Source: Phenylobacterium sp. (GTDB taxonomy: Bacteria; Pseudomonadota; Alphaproteobacteria; Caulobacterales; Caulobacteraceae). From it: 64,000 bases of DNA. Under the pieces are notes generated by a model. The model saw nothing but the letters and a program-made list of their open reading frames with translations, had not been told where the DNA came from and did not search any database. The translations under genes were made by a program, and so were the position numbers. Positions 44,696-52,802 of the stretch are shown here, piece after piece (the first letter of the stretch is position 1; each line of letters begins with the position of its first letter). Where the stretch lies: NCBI RefSeq assembly GCF_030651185.1, contig NZ_JAUSCJ010000027.1:52696-116695 (forward strand), given 5' to 3'.

Positions 44696-45398
44696 CGGCG
44701 AAGCAGTAGAAGAGGCCCGCGCCGCCGGTGGCCACCAGGTCGGGCTGCGAGCAGCTGCGGGTCTGGTGGGCGGCGTTCCAGGAGGTGGGGTTCTGGCCGC
44801 CGCCGATGCGGTCGTGATGGCCGACCATGGTCCGGCTCTCGCCCGACGACGTCCAGTTGTTGCAGGTCAGGTTCGGCGGCGCGACGGGAGCCGGGGTTCC
44901 GGCTGGCGCATTGGCGGGCAGGGGCATGGCCACCGGCGGCGCCAGGCGGCCGTCGGTGAGCGAGCCGGTCATGATGTCGTGCTGGTTGGGGCTGTCGCCG
45001 CGGCCTTTGACGGGGCTTCCCTTCTCGTCGAGGGAATTGGCCTTGCTGGTCAGCGCCCCTTCGCTGTGCAGGTCATCCAGGCTGGAGGCGATCTGCACGC
45101 CCTTGGCGTTGACCCAGGGCCCCTTGCCGATGCGGTCGCGGGCGTTGAGCGCCTTGCCCTTGGCGTCGGTGGCCGAGAGGTAGGCGCGCCAGGCGTGGTC
45201 GCCGATACCGGCCTCGACCGCCAGCTTCTTGCACCAGGCGTCGGCGCCCTTCAACCCGCCCAGGTCGCCGCCCTTGCCGGGGCCGACGCTGGTGATGAAG
45301 AAGGTGGTCTTGGACCTTTCCTTGGCGACGACCGCCGTGGTGGTCAGTGCGCCGATGGCGATGAGCGCCGCGGCGCCGCAGATGATCAGCCTGTTCAT
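44688..45398 (-). CDS. Secreted lectin-like (C-type-lectin-fold) protein
   Basis: This is a 236-aa exported protein with a signal peptide ending about residue 25 (TTTAVVAKE). The body has TTFFITSVGPGKGGDLGGLK, LKGADAWCKKLAVEAG, NARDRIGKGPWVNAKG, PNQHDIMTGSL, then NLTCNNWTSSGES and a Cys-rich end with GGAGLFYCFAAK. This is the pattern of endostatin/C-type-lectin-like secreted proteins found in many alphaproteobacteria. A Pro/Ala linker interrupts the domain at about 165-185. Ligand unknown. Start at ATG 45398. Confidence 0.7.
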   Translation of the reverse strand: MNRLIICGAAALIAIGALTTTAVVAKERSKTTFFITSVGPGKGGDLGGLKGADAWCKKLAVEAGIGDHAWRAYLSATDAKGKALNARDRIGKGPWVNAKGVQIASSLDDLHSEGALTSKANSLDEKGSPVKGRGDSPNQHDIMTGSLTDGRLAPPVAMPLPANAPAGTPAPVAPPNLTCNNWTSSGESRTMVGHHDRIGGGQNPTSWNAAHQTRSCSQPDLVATGGAGLFYCFAAK

Positions 45399-45450
45399 GC
45401 TTGCCTCCCTGGATTTGAGGCCGATGCTAACAGCAAAGAGGGAGAACACG

Positions 45451-45834
45451 ATGACGCAGTTCGCAGCCGAGATCGCCGCCGCCCAAGGCGTGCTGGACGA
45501 GTTCATGGCAGGGTTCAATGCGCGGGATGTGGCGCGCTGGGACGCCACCTTCAACTTCCCCAGCGTGCGGCTGGCCTCCGGAACCCTGGTGATCCTGCAG
45601 GCGGGCGACCACAAGCCGGGCATGTTCGACAAGGGCGCGCTGGCCGACTGGGACCATTCGGCCTGGGAACGGCGCGAGGTGATCCATGCGGGCGCCGACA
45701 AGGTCCACATCGACACCCGCTTCAGCCGCTTCCGCAAGGACGGCAGCGTGATCGGCGGGTTCGATTCCATCTATGTGATCACGCGGGAGGACGGCCACTG
45801 GGGCGTCAAGGCGCGCTCCAGCTACGCGCCGTAG
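45451..45834 (+). CDS. NTF2-like (SnoaL/DUF4440-type) protein
   Basis: This is a 127-aa protein from ATG 45451, preceded by AGAGGGAG. The helix AAAQGVLDEFMAGFNARDVA followed by a curved sheet ending GGFDSIYVITREDGHWGVK is typical of the NTF2-like superfamily. Such folds bind small ligands or act as enzymes; no specific role is evident. The frame extends upstream through the neighbouring lectin-like gene's start. Confidence 0.75.
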   Translation: MTQFAAEIAAAQGVLDEFMAGFNARDVARWDATFNFPSVRLASGTLVILQAGDHKPGMFDKGALADWDHSAWERREVIHAGADKVHIDTRFSRFRKDGSVIGGFDSIYVITREDGHWGVKARSSYAP

Positions 45835-45843
45835 AGCCCGCGC

Positions 45844-47181
45844 CTATTTGGTGACGCTGAACGACCCCGCCGCGCCGGGGAAGACCACCGGGCTCTCATA
45901 GCCGTCGGCGGAGATGGCCGAGACGCCGAAGAACCAGTCGTCGATGACGACGCTCTTGAGCAGGTCGGTGGTGGCCGCGGTGTCCCTGGAATGCTGCCAG
46001 CGCGGCGCGGTGGTCTCGCGCCAGTGGATGCGGTAGCTCGCCGCACCGGGGCTGGGGTCCCAGGAGACCTTGGTGTCGGGGGAGACCGCCCCCTCGATCT
46101 TCACGCCCTCCGGGGGCGCGGGGGCGCGGGCGAGGGCCGCCATCATCATGACGTTGAGCTGGGTGACCTTGGTCAGGTAGGGGAAGTCGACACCGTCAAT
46201 CGTGTCGCCATAGACCCGGCCGTTCTCGCTGCGCAGGTCCTGGTGCTGGCGGTCATAGTGCTCGGCGGCCTCGGTGACACGGATGGCGGGGAAGCCGGCG
46301 TTGAGCATCTCCACCTGGTCGCCGCCGCGACCGTAGCGGTCGGTGCGATAGACCATCACCACGTCGAGATCCTTCAGATAGGTGTCGGCTAGGCCGTCGG
46401 CGAAGCGGGCCAGGTTGCGCGAGGGGCTGTCGACCTCGCCGCCATTGTAGCGGCGGCTGTTGGCCTGTTCCGGTGTCTCGACGGCCTTGGTGCCCTCGGA
46501 GAACACCCGGACCTGGCGGTCATTGTGGACGCCGCTGGCGCCGTGGGTGTTGCCGATGATGTCGTTGTTGAGATCAGCCTCGACCCGCCAGCCCTGCTGC
46601 TTGGCGTAGGCGGCCAGCACCTTGCCGCCGTAGAGGCCCTGTTCCTCCCCCTCCAGCACGGCGAATACCAAGGTCGCTGGGAACCTATGTTTCGACAGCA
46701 CGCGGGCGGCCTCGATCACGGCGGCGGTGCCCGAGCCGTCGTCATTGGCGCCCGGCGCGTCGGAGGTGAAGTCCATCACGTCGGTCACGCGACTGTCGAT
46801 GTGGCCGGAGATGATGATCACCCGGTCCGGATCGGTGGTCCCCTTCTGGATGGCCAGGATGGCGCCGATCTCGGTGGGATTGGGCACGCGGCGGCCGGTA
46901 AAGGTCTCTTTCGGGACAGCGACGGTGAGGCAACCGCCGCAGGCCTTTGAAATCGCTTCGAACTCGGCGGCGGTCCAGCGCTCGGCGGCCCCGATGCCAC
47001 GGGTCTCGGAGTTGCGGTCCGACAGGGTGTGGCGGGTGCCGAAGCTCACCAGCTTGGTGACGGTGGCGTGCAGCCTGGACTGCTGAACGTCCTTGGCGAT
47101 CTGGACCAGCTCGGGCTGCGGCTTGGCGGCGGCGGTGAGCAGGGGGAAGGCGAGCAGGGCGGTCAGCAGGATGGGGCGCAT
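45844..47181 (-). CDS. Exported M28 family aminopeptidase
   Basis: This is a secreted zinc peptidase of 445 aa with a signal peptide (LLTALLAFPLLTAAAKPQ). Metal ligands appear in ISGHIDSRV (His) and PGANDDGSGTAAV (Asp), the catalytic and ligand Glu in LEGEEQGLYG, Asp in EADLNNDIIGN and a final His in AEHYDRQHQD. The C-terminal roughly 95 residues (VKIEGAVSPDTKVSWDPSPG, then APRWQHSRD) resemble a fibronectin-type domain. It is probably active in the periplasm or outside the cell. Confidence 0.88.
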   Translation of the reverse strand: MRPILLTALLAFPLLTAAAKPQPELVQIAKDVQQSRLHATVTKLVSFGTRHTLSDRNSETRGIGAAERWTAAEFEAISKACGGCLTVAVPKETFTGRRVPNPTEIGAILAIQKGTTDPDRVIIISGHIDSRVTDVMDFTSDAPGANDDGSGTAAVIEAARVLSKHRFPATLVFAVLEGEEQGLYGGKVLAAYAKQQGWRVEADLNNDIIGNTHGASGVHNDRQVRVFSEGTKAVETPEQANSRRYNGGEVDSPSRNLARFADGLADTYLKDLDVVMVYRTDRYGRGGDQVEMLNAGFPAIRVTEAAEHYDRQHQDLRSENGRVYGDTIDGVDFPYLTKVTQLNVMMMAALARAPAPPEGVKIEGAVSPDTKVSWDPSPGAASYRIHWRETTAPRWQHSRDTAATTDLLKSVVIDDWFFGVSAISADGYESPVVFPGAAGSFSVTK

Positions 47182-47245
47182 GGGGACCTTCCAAAAGCGA
47201 TGTCGATTGTTACGCCAGGGCGTCGCGCTCTGCTAGGACACCGCC

Positions 47246-47857
47246 ATGAAACTCCCCATCGATATCGACAGCGTCAAAGGCTTCATGGACCCCGCCGAGG
47301 GGGCGGCGCTTTATGAGGCGGCGCTTGCCTGCGCCCCGCGCGGCCCGTGCCTGGAGATCGGGGCCTATTGCGGCAAGTCAGCGGTCTATCTGGGGACCGC
47401 CTGCCAGGCGGCCGGCGGCGTGCTGTTCTCCGTCGACCACCATCGCGGCTCGGAGGAGAACCAGCCGGGCTGGGAATATCACGACGCTGAGCTGTGGGAC
47501 GACGCGGCGAACGCCATGGACACCCTGCCGTTCCTGCGCACGACCCTGCGCCGCGCGGGTCTGGAGGACGTGGTGTTTCCGGTGGTGGGCCGCTCGGCCC
47601 TGATCGCCAAGGCCTGGGCCACGCCGCTGAGCTTCCTGTTCATCGACGGCGGCCACACCATGGAGCACGCGCTCGGGGACTGGCGCCACTGGACGCCGCA
47701 CCTGATGGCGGGCGGGACGCTAGCGATCCACGACGTGTTCCCCGACCCGGCGGACGGCGGCCGGCCGCCCTTCGAGATCTACCAGCGGGCCCTGGCCTCG
47801 GACCTCTACGAAGAGGTGGCGGCGGTGAAGAGTTTGCGGGTGTTGCGGCGGGTTTGA
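47246..47857 (+). CDS. Class I SAM-dependent methyltransferase
   Basis: This is a 203-aa methyltransferase of the Methyltransf_24 type. The SAM-binding motif is CLEIGAYCGKSAVYLG (about residues 34-49), with FSVDHHRGSEENQPG as motif II and FLFIDGGHTMEHALGDWRHW as motif IV. The target is unknown. It starts 64 bases from the divergent M28 gene; the region after its stop is repeat-bearing. Confidence 0.85.
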   Translation: MKLPIDIDSVKGFMDPAEGAALYEAALACAPRGPCLEIGAYCGKSAVYLGTACQAAGGVLFSVDHHRGSEENQPGWEYHDAELWDDAANAMDTLPFLRTTLRRAGLEDVVFPVVGRSALIAKAWATPLSFLFIDGGHTMEHALGDWRHWTPHLMAGGTLAIHDVFPDPADGGRPPFEIYQRALASDLYEEVAAVKSLRVLRRV

Positions 47858-47890
47858 ACTCGGCTCGCGGAGTTCGGGCATCTTTCGCGC

Positions 47891-47926
47891 CGAAACCGGA
47901 CATTCCCAACGGCCGAGAAGGGTGGA
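47891..47926 (+). repeat. Dispersed intergenic repeat, copy G (partial)
   Basis: CGAAACCGGACATTCCCAAC is followed by GGCCGAGAAGGGTGG, matching the right-hand end of copies C and D. It lies 34 bases after the methyltransferase stop. Confidence 0.55.
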
Positions 47927-48058
47927 AAGGAGACAGTAATGGCTCGGCCTGCGGCGCCGCTTGGTGAAACTCTATTGCGAAGCCGAGTTCCGCCTGTCTG
48001 AAGGGCAGGGTTCTACCTCCGGGAACCCTCGCCCTCCCGATTGTCGCAGGGTATTGTC

Positions 48059-48691
48059 CTACCTTAGGGTCGCTACGTCCGCCTGCACCCTCACCCTCAA
48101 GGACGAGGCACCAGCTTGCACCGTGAGGACAAACCGGCCGTTCGCGTCGGCGGTAAGACTGCGCCCGTCGATGGAGACCGAGGCGAGTCGGCAGGGTGCG
48201 CGCGCCAGGCATGCGGCAGTGACCTCGTACGCCCCGGGTTCCACCCGAAGCGTGGTCGAGACCCAGCCCTCTCTGTCGGTGGTTCCGATCTGCAGGGGGG
48301 GCGCGCCGGAGTTCCTCCGAAGGGCCACACGGCTTCCAGCGGCGGGGATGAATGTGTTCTGGCCCGTATTGATGAGATCATCCTTTCCGACCTGGATGTT
48401 TATGCTCTGGCCCGTAGTGAGGAGATCATCCCTTCCGACCTGGATATTTCCGCCACCTTGACCGCCGGCGCCGTTGACGGGCGTTGCGCCGGGACCGACC
48501 CGGGGAGACTCTCCGACCTGCGCAGTGTCAGTTTCGCGGTTGTTGATTACGCGGAGTCGATTTGCCGGGGGCGACGTCCTCTCGGTGGCGACTGTCGCAC
48601 CCGATTGGCTGGTGGTCGCGCTTTGAGCGAAAGCTGATCCGGCGGATAGGGCAGCGCCTAGCGCGATGAGAATTCCTGCAGAGGCCTTCAT
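48059..48691 (-). CDS. Exported protein with tandem 16-residue repeat
   Basis: This is a 210-aa secreted protein of unknown function. The ATG at 48691 follows AAGGAG; a signal peptide ends about residue 22 (GSAFAQ). The middle has a tandem pair NIQVGRDDLLTTGQSI and NIQVGKDDLINTGQNT. The underlying DNA repeats are 48 bp (48356-48403 and 48404-48451, 6 mismatches). The C-terminal part is a beta-rich domain (LRVEPGAYEVTAACLARAPC, then SVSIDGRSLTADANGRFVLT) with a Cys pair. The frame is open further to 48856. It has repeat copies G and F on either side. Confidence 0.65.
   Translation of the reverse strand: MKASAGILIALGAALSAGSAFAQSATTSQSGATVATERTSPPANRLRVINNRETDTAQVGESPRVGPGATPVNGAGGQGGGNIQVGRDDLLTTGQSINIQVGKDDLINTGQNTFIPAAGSRVALRRNSGAPPLQIGTTDREGWVSTTLRVEPGAYEVTAACLARAPCRLASVSIDGRSLTADANGRFVLTVQAGASSLRVRVQADVATLR
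48356..48451. repeat. Two 48-bp tandem units inside the exported protein gene
   Basis: Units at 48356-48403 and 48404-48451 each begin TCTGGCCCGT and share CGACCTGGAT. They differ at 6 of 48 positions. They keep the reading frame (16 codons each). Confidence 0.85.
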
Positions 48692-48810
48692 GGCGCGTCT
48701 CCTTGTGCCTCGGTCCGGCGGCGGGCCTCCCGCTGACTCGTAGCAAGGCCCAGTCTGAGCCATCAGATCGACCAAGCTGTAGAGCCAGAACAGCGTTATG
48801 TCTCTGTGTA

Positions 48811-48921
48811 AAGGTCCGCTTTGGGTCGCGAGCGGCCTCGAGCAAGGCCGCGGCAAGCAGACGTTCCTGACACCGCCCGAAACCAGACCCGGTCGACGCC
48901 TGCAAAGGGTGGTCAGCGGAC
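48811..48921 (+). repeat. Dispersed 111-bp repeat, copy F
   Basis: It begins AAGGTCCGCTTTGGGTCGCG and ends AGGGTGGTCAGCGGAC. It aligns without gaps to copy B (25150-25260). It lies between two minus-strand genes. Confidence 0.8.
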
Positions 48922-48928
48922 GCCGAGC

Positions 48929-49504
48929 TTACCTGGCTGATCCTCTACCGATGGCGATCACGTCTGCTCGCGTCTTGGGGCCGCTCTGCAGATAGAGCAT
49001 AGCGCTTGGCAGGAACATCATCTCCCACTCGCGCGCCCATGCACCGACAGCTCTTTCCAACGCCGCCGAGAGCGTAGTCCCCGGGTCACTCTCGACCCAC
49101 ACTCTCATATCGTAGAGAGGCGCCAGATCGGGGTGCAGGGCCGAAACGCCCTCCACCACCGCAAGGCGTTCGGCCGACACAACCTTGAGCTCGCTGGACA
49201 CGGAGCCGGTGCTCCAATCGTAAGGGTGGTAGGAACAGCGGCCAAAGCGCGCCAACGCATGTATGGCTGCCATGAACGCATCATAGCGGACATAGTCGAA
49301 GGGGAATGAAGGCGTGTTCCTCGAGGGCCACTCCACTTCTGGCTTCACGAAATCATCGAGCGAGAGGCACTCCGCGCCGAGTTCTCTGACTAGCCGCTCA
49401 GCCAGCGTCGACTTGCCAGCTAGTGGTAGGCCATCGACCGCCACCAGGAGCGGCTTAGGTTTGGACGCAACCGTCTCAACGATCTCATCGAAGTTCAGCC
49501 GCAT
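48929..49504 (-). CDS. P-loop (uridine kinase-like) protein
   Basis: This is a 191-aa P-loop kinase-like protein. Start 49504 gives MRLNFDEIVETVASKPKPLL. Walker A is DGLPLAGKSTLAERL (about residues 24-38). LSLDDFVKPEVEWPSRN is the acceptor-loop region typical of uridine/phosphoribulo-kinase folds, with a later VVEGVSALHPDLAPL. Substrate is unknown. It lies among repeat copies F and H in a region with atypical neighbours, so it may be laterally acquired. The frame is open upstream to 49624. Confidence 0.75.
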   Translation of the reverse strand: MRLNFDEIVETVASKPKPLLVAVDGLPLAGKSTLAERLVRELGAECLSLDDFVKPEVEWPSRNTPSFPFDYVRYDAFMAAIHALARFGRCSYHPYDWSTGSVSSELKVVSAERLAVVEGVSALHPDLAPLYDMRVWVESDPGTTLSAALERAVGAWAREWEMMFLPSAMLYLQSGPKTRADVIAIGRGSAR

Positions 49505-49514
49505 TGGCCATGCT

Positions 49515-49548
49515 GAACAGACATTCTGAACTTCGGCAACGGGTCGAA
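49515..49548 (+). repeat. Dispersed intergenic repeat, copy H (partial)
   Basis: GAACAGACATTCTGAACTTC is followed by GGCAACGGGTCGAATG, similar to the right half of copies C and D and the GGGTCG core. Confidence 0.4.
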
Positions 49549-49639
49549 TGGGGAAATTGGATCGGTTCCGGAGAGTGGACTTCGACCCGCGACTTGTCGG
49601 CCACGGTGACGTCCGTCCAGGCATGGCGAACCTGTTGAG

Positions 49640-50692
49640 CTAGGCCCGCGAGATCAGCACATCCGACGCCGCCGACGCGCCGAGCCGCGCATCGAAGGCC
49701 AGGATGGCGGCGGCTTGGGTCCAGGTGGGGCGTTCGCGGGGCCAGACGATCTGCTCCTCGAACTGCCAGCCCATCCAGAAGGCGCCGTCGCCGTCGCGGT
49801 GGTTGAGCTGGGCGTCCAGCAGGGCGCCGGCGGCCGCCCGTGCGCCGAGGCTGAGCAGGGCCATGGCCAGTTCGCAGGACTCCGCCACCGTCACCCAGGG
49901 CTGGCTGGCCACGCAACGGCAGCCACGGCCGAGGACGGCGAAGCGTGGGGCGCGGGACTCGAGGCGGGCGAAGGAGGCGCCGGGCGACAGCACGCCGGCC
50001 AGGGCCGGATAGTACCAGTCCATGGCGAAGTCCGAGCGGTCCTGCAGGCGGTCGAAGCGGTGGGCCGCGTGGCGAATGGCGCAGCTGAGACGATCCTTGG
50101 CCTGGCGCCAGGCCGGCTGGGGTTCCCCTAGCAGGTCGGCCAGCTTCAGGGCGCAGTCAAGGCTCTTGAAGATCGAGGCGTTGCCCGCGAGCACGGCGTC
50201 ATCGGCGCCGGTCCCGAAGGCTTCTTGGCTCCAGGAGATGTCGCCTTCCGGGTGCTGCAGGGTGAGTACGAAGTCGATGGCGGACTTCACCATCGGCCAG
50301 TAACGGCGGGTGAAGGTCAGGTCGTTGTCCAGGCGGTAGCGGTGCCAGAGCGCCACGGCGGGATAGGCGGCGAAGTTGCTGTCTCGGAACGCCGCGGCCG
50401 GTGTGCGGGCCATGTGCAGGCGGTCGGCCATCGGCAGGGTGTTGCCGTACTCGCCGAGCCAGGCGCCGGACTGCTCCTGCGACCAGGCGAGATACCCGAA
50501 GCCCCGATCGGCCGCCTCGAACTCGCCCATGGCGCCCAGGGCCATCAGGCATTCGGCGTGGTTCCAGGGGTCCCAAGGGCCCTTGTCGAACCATGGGATG
50601 GCGCCATTGGCCTGTTGCTGCGCCAGGATGACGTCCAGGGCGCCGGCATAGGGGGCGAGCGGGCCGCCGACGCGGTCGAAGGCCAGGCTCAT
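49640..50692 (-). CDS. Helical-toroid (six-hairpin/prenyltransferase-like) protein
   Basis: This is a 350-aa protein from ATG 50692 that overlaps the methyltransferase stop. It has repeated helix-hairpin units with motifs such as QANGAIPWFDKGPWDPWNHA, WLGEYGNTLPMADRLHMART, GAFWMGWQFEEQIVWPRERP and TWTQAAAILAFDARLG. This resembles (alpha/alpha)6 toroid glycosidases or terpenoid cyclase-like folds. No signal peptide is present. The function in the trio with GT4 and methyltransferase is unknown; a glycan-modifying role is possible. The frame is open to 50866 upstream. Confidence 0.7.
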   Translation of the reverse strand: MSLAFDRVGGPLAPYAGALDVILAQQQANGAIPWFDKGPWDPWNHAECLMALGAMGEFEAADRGFGYLAWSQEQSGAWLGEYGNTLPMADRLHMARTPAAAFRDSNFAAYPAVALWHRYRLDNDLTFTRRYWPMVKSAIDFVLTLQHPEGDISWSQEAFGTGADDAVLAGNASIFKSLDCALKLADLLGEPQPAWRQAKDRLSCAIRHAAHRFDRLQDRSDFAMDWYYPALAGVLSPGASFARLESRAPRFAVLGRGCRCVASQPWVTVAESCELAMALLSLGARAAAGALLDAQLNHRDGDGAFWMGWQFEEQIVWPRERPTWTQAAAILAFDARLGASAASDVLISRA

Positions 50693-51408
50693 GCGGGCGC
50701 CTTGCGGAAATAGAGCGCCACGCTCTTGCCTGCGAAGGGATTGGCGATGGCCTCCAGCACCCGTGTAAGGGCCGGCCGGTCCATCAGGTCCCAGACCAGG
50801 AAGCGGTGGTAGAGCTTCACCAGCGGATGGTCGTCGCGGCGGTCCCAGAAGGCGCACTTCAGCCACCAGTAGGGGCTGTGCAGGGCGTGGGCATAGTGCT
50901 TGCCACGATAGGTGAAGCCGAGGTCGCTGATGGACTTGCGCAGGTCCGGCTCGTGGAAGATGCGGACGTGGCCGCCGGGCTGGTCGGCATAGCCGTCCTT
51001 GCCGGGCGCCAGGGCCCAGCAGATGCGCTCGGGCCAGGCGCGGGGCACGGTGGGGACGAAGCGGCCCCCGGGCTTCAGCACGCGGCGGATCTCGGCCAGC
51101 GCCTTGTCGTATTCGTGCAGGTGCTCCAGCACCTCCGAGCAGATCACCACGTCGAAGGCGGCGTCGGCGAAGGGCAGGCGGTAGGCGTCGCCGGAGAGGA
51201 AACCGGTCGCCGCGCCGTCCGTGACCGGTGGCAGGTGGTCCAGGCCCTCGCGGGCCTTCACCAGGCTGGGGATGTCGAGGTCCAGGCCCACGACATTGAC
51301 CCCGGGGATCATGTGCACGCCGTGGACGTGGCGGCCTTCGCCGCAGCCCAGGTCCAGCACCCAGTCGCCGGCCTTCAGGCCCAGGGTTTCAAGTCTGACG
51401 GTCAGCAT
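50689..51408 (-). CDS. Class I SAM-dependent methyltransferase (in GT4 operon)
   Basis: This is a 239-aa methyltransferase. The SAM motif is VLDLGCGEGRHVHGV (about residues 18-32), then GLDLDIPSLVKAREG, FDVVICSEVLEHLHEY (motif IV) and VLKPGGRFVPTVPRAWPERI. It overlaps the GT4 gene by 7 bases and the toroid gene by 4, so the three are translated from one message. Substrate could be a sugar or lipid-linked product of the glycosyltransferase. Confidence 0.88.
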   Translation of the reverse strand: MLTVRLETLGLKAGDWVLDLGCGEGRHVHGVHMIPGVNVVGLDLDIPSLVKAREGLDHLPPVTDGAATGFLSGDAYRLPFADAAFDVVICSEVLEHLHEYDKALAEIRRVLKPGGRFVPTVPRAWPERICWALAPGKDGYADQPGGHVRIFHEPDLRKSISDLGFTYRGKHYAHALHSPYWWLKCAFWDRRDDHPLVKLYHRFLVWDLMDRPALTRVLEAIANPFAGKSVALYFRKAPA

Positions 51409-52706
51409 TGGCGGGCGATGGCGCGGCGCAGGACAGCCTCATAGGCCTCGGCGGCCCGGTCCCAGGAGAAGGCCTTGCGGGCGCGCTGGCGGGCGGCGGC
51501 GCCCAGGTCGGCGCGGCGGGCCGGATCGTTCAGCAGGGCGCCGATGGCGCGGGCCAGGGCTGCGCTATCGCCCTTGGGCACGATGACGCCGGCGTCGCCG
51601 ACCACCTCGGGTAGGGAGCCGCCGTCGGTGACCACCACGGGGGCGCCGCAGCTCATGGCCTCGGCGGCGGGCAGGCCGAAGCCTTCGTAGAGGGAGGGGG
51701 TCACGCAGATGGTGGCCCGCGCATACTGCTCGGCCATCTCGTCATTGCTGAGGTCGTGGATGAAGCTGACCCGGTCCAGCAGGTTGAGGTCGTCCAGCAG
51801 CTCGGTGGTGGGGCCTTCGCGCAGCTTGCCGATGACGACGAGCTCAAGGCGCGGATAGGTCTCCAGCAGGGCGGAATAGGCTTCGATCAGGTGCTTCAGG
51901 CCCTTCAGCGGCACGTCGGCGCTGGCGGTGGTGAGCAGCCGATTGTCGCGCCGCCGGATGTCGGGCTGAGGTTTGAAAGTGTCCTGGTCGATGCCCAGGT
52001 GGATGACGCTCATCGCCCGGCGGTCGACCTTGAGGCAGGCGGCCACGTCGGCGGCGGCCGCCTCTGAGACCGCGATCACCTCGGCGAGGCGCGGGGCGAC
52101 CTTCTCCTGCATCTTCAGGAACGAATACCACTGGCGGGTCAGCAGGCGCATGCCCCACTGGGGTTCGGCGGCGAGCGCCAGCTCCAGGTCACGGCGGATC
52201 GGGTGGTGGATGACGCCGACCACGGGCAGGCCGGCGCGCTCGATGTCCAGCAGGCCTTGGCTCAGAGACTGGTTGTCCAGCACCACGTCGTAGTCGCCGC
52301 GGTGGGCGCGCAGGTATTTCGCGGCGCGGCGGCCGAAGGTCCACGGCTCCATGAACTTGCCGAGCCAGTGGCCGAAATACTCGGCGGTGTCAGTCCAGCT
52401 CAGCAGGTGGCGCCAGCGAAGGGCGCGGTGGCCATTGTGCGGCTGATTGTAGAGGTCCAGCGACGGCAGGGTGATCAGGCGCACGCCGTCGGGCACGTCG
52501 GGGTAGGGCGGACCTGAGAGGATGTCGACCTGGTGGCCCCGGCGGGCCAGGGCCGCGGCGGCCTGGCTGAGATAGACGCCCTGTCCCCCAACGCGAGGAT
52601 CAGATCGATAGGAAAGAAATGCGATGCGCAGCGGCGGAGCGCCGACGACCCCGGACGGGGCGCGCGTCTCCGAGACGCCGACAGGGGGAGAGGGTGTTTG
52701 CAGCAT
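51402..52706 (-). CDS. GT4 family glycosyltransferase
   Basis: This is a retaining glycosyltransferase with a GT-B fold; 434 aa from ATG 52706. The N-terminal domain has SYRSDPRVGGQGVYLSQAA, the glycine loop of GT4 enzymes. The C-terminal donor domain has VIHLGIDQDTFKPQPD, DVPLKGLKHLIEAYSALL and EGFGLPAAEAMSCGAPVV (the E-x7-E motif). The start is supported by AAGGA 8 bases upstream. That site lies in the loop of a hairpin. The frame continues to 52751. Product and acceptor are unknown. Confidence 0.9.
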   Translation of the reverse strand: MLQTPSPPVGVSETRAPSGVVGAPPLRIAFLSYRSDPRVGGQGVYLSQAAAALARRGHQVDILSGPPYPDVPDGVRLITLPSLDLYNQPHNGHRALRWRHLLSWTDTAEYFGHWLGKFMEPWTFGRRAAKYLRAHRGDYDVVLDNQSLSQGLLDIERAGLPVVGVIHHPIRRDLELALAAEPQWGMRLLTRQWYSFLKMQEKVAPRLAEVIAVSEAAAADVAACLKVDRRAMSVIHLGIDQDTFKPQPDIRRRDNRLLTTASADVPLKGLKHLIEAYSALLETYPRLELVVIGKLREGPTTELLDDLNLLDRVSFIHDLSNDEMAEQYARATICVTPSLYEGFGLPAAEAMSCGAPVVVTDGGSLPEVVGDAGVIVPKGDSAALARAIGALLNDPARRADLGAAARQRARKAFSWDRAAEAYEAVLRRAIARQC

Positions 52707-52734
52707 CGCCGCTGTCCTTAACGCGTCAGCGGCG
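52707..52734 (-). promoter_or_regulatory. Hairpin presenting the GT4 ribosome-binding site
   Basis: A perfect 8-bp stem (CGCCGCTG with CAGCGGCG) directly abuts the ATG at 52706. The 12-base loop holds AAGGA, the Shine-Dalgarno. This is a layout suited to translational control or mRNA protection. Confidence 0.5.
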
Positions 52735-52802
52735 GAAAGGACTAGAACCAAACCCCGCGATCACACGGTAATGTTGTTTCAGCTCGGATATGTGGCGGGG
52801 CG

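Noticed and set aside
47939..48001. A 20-codon plus-strand frame with a good AAGGAG site
   Set aside because: It is short, Pro/Arg-rich, within a repeat-bearing gap, and has no further support.
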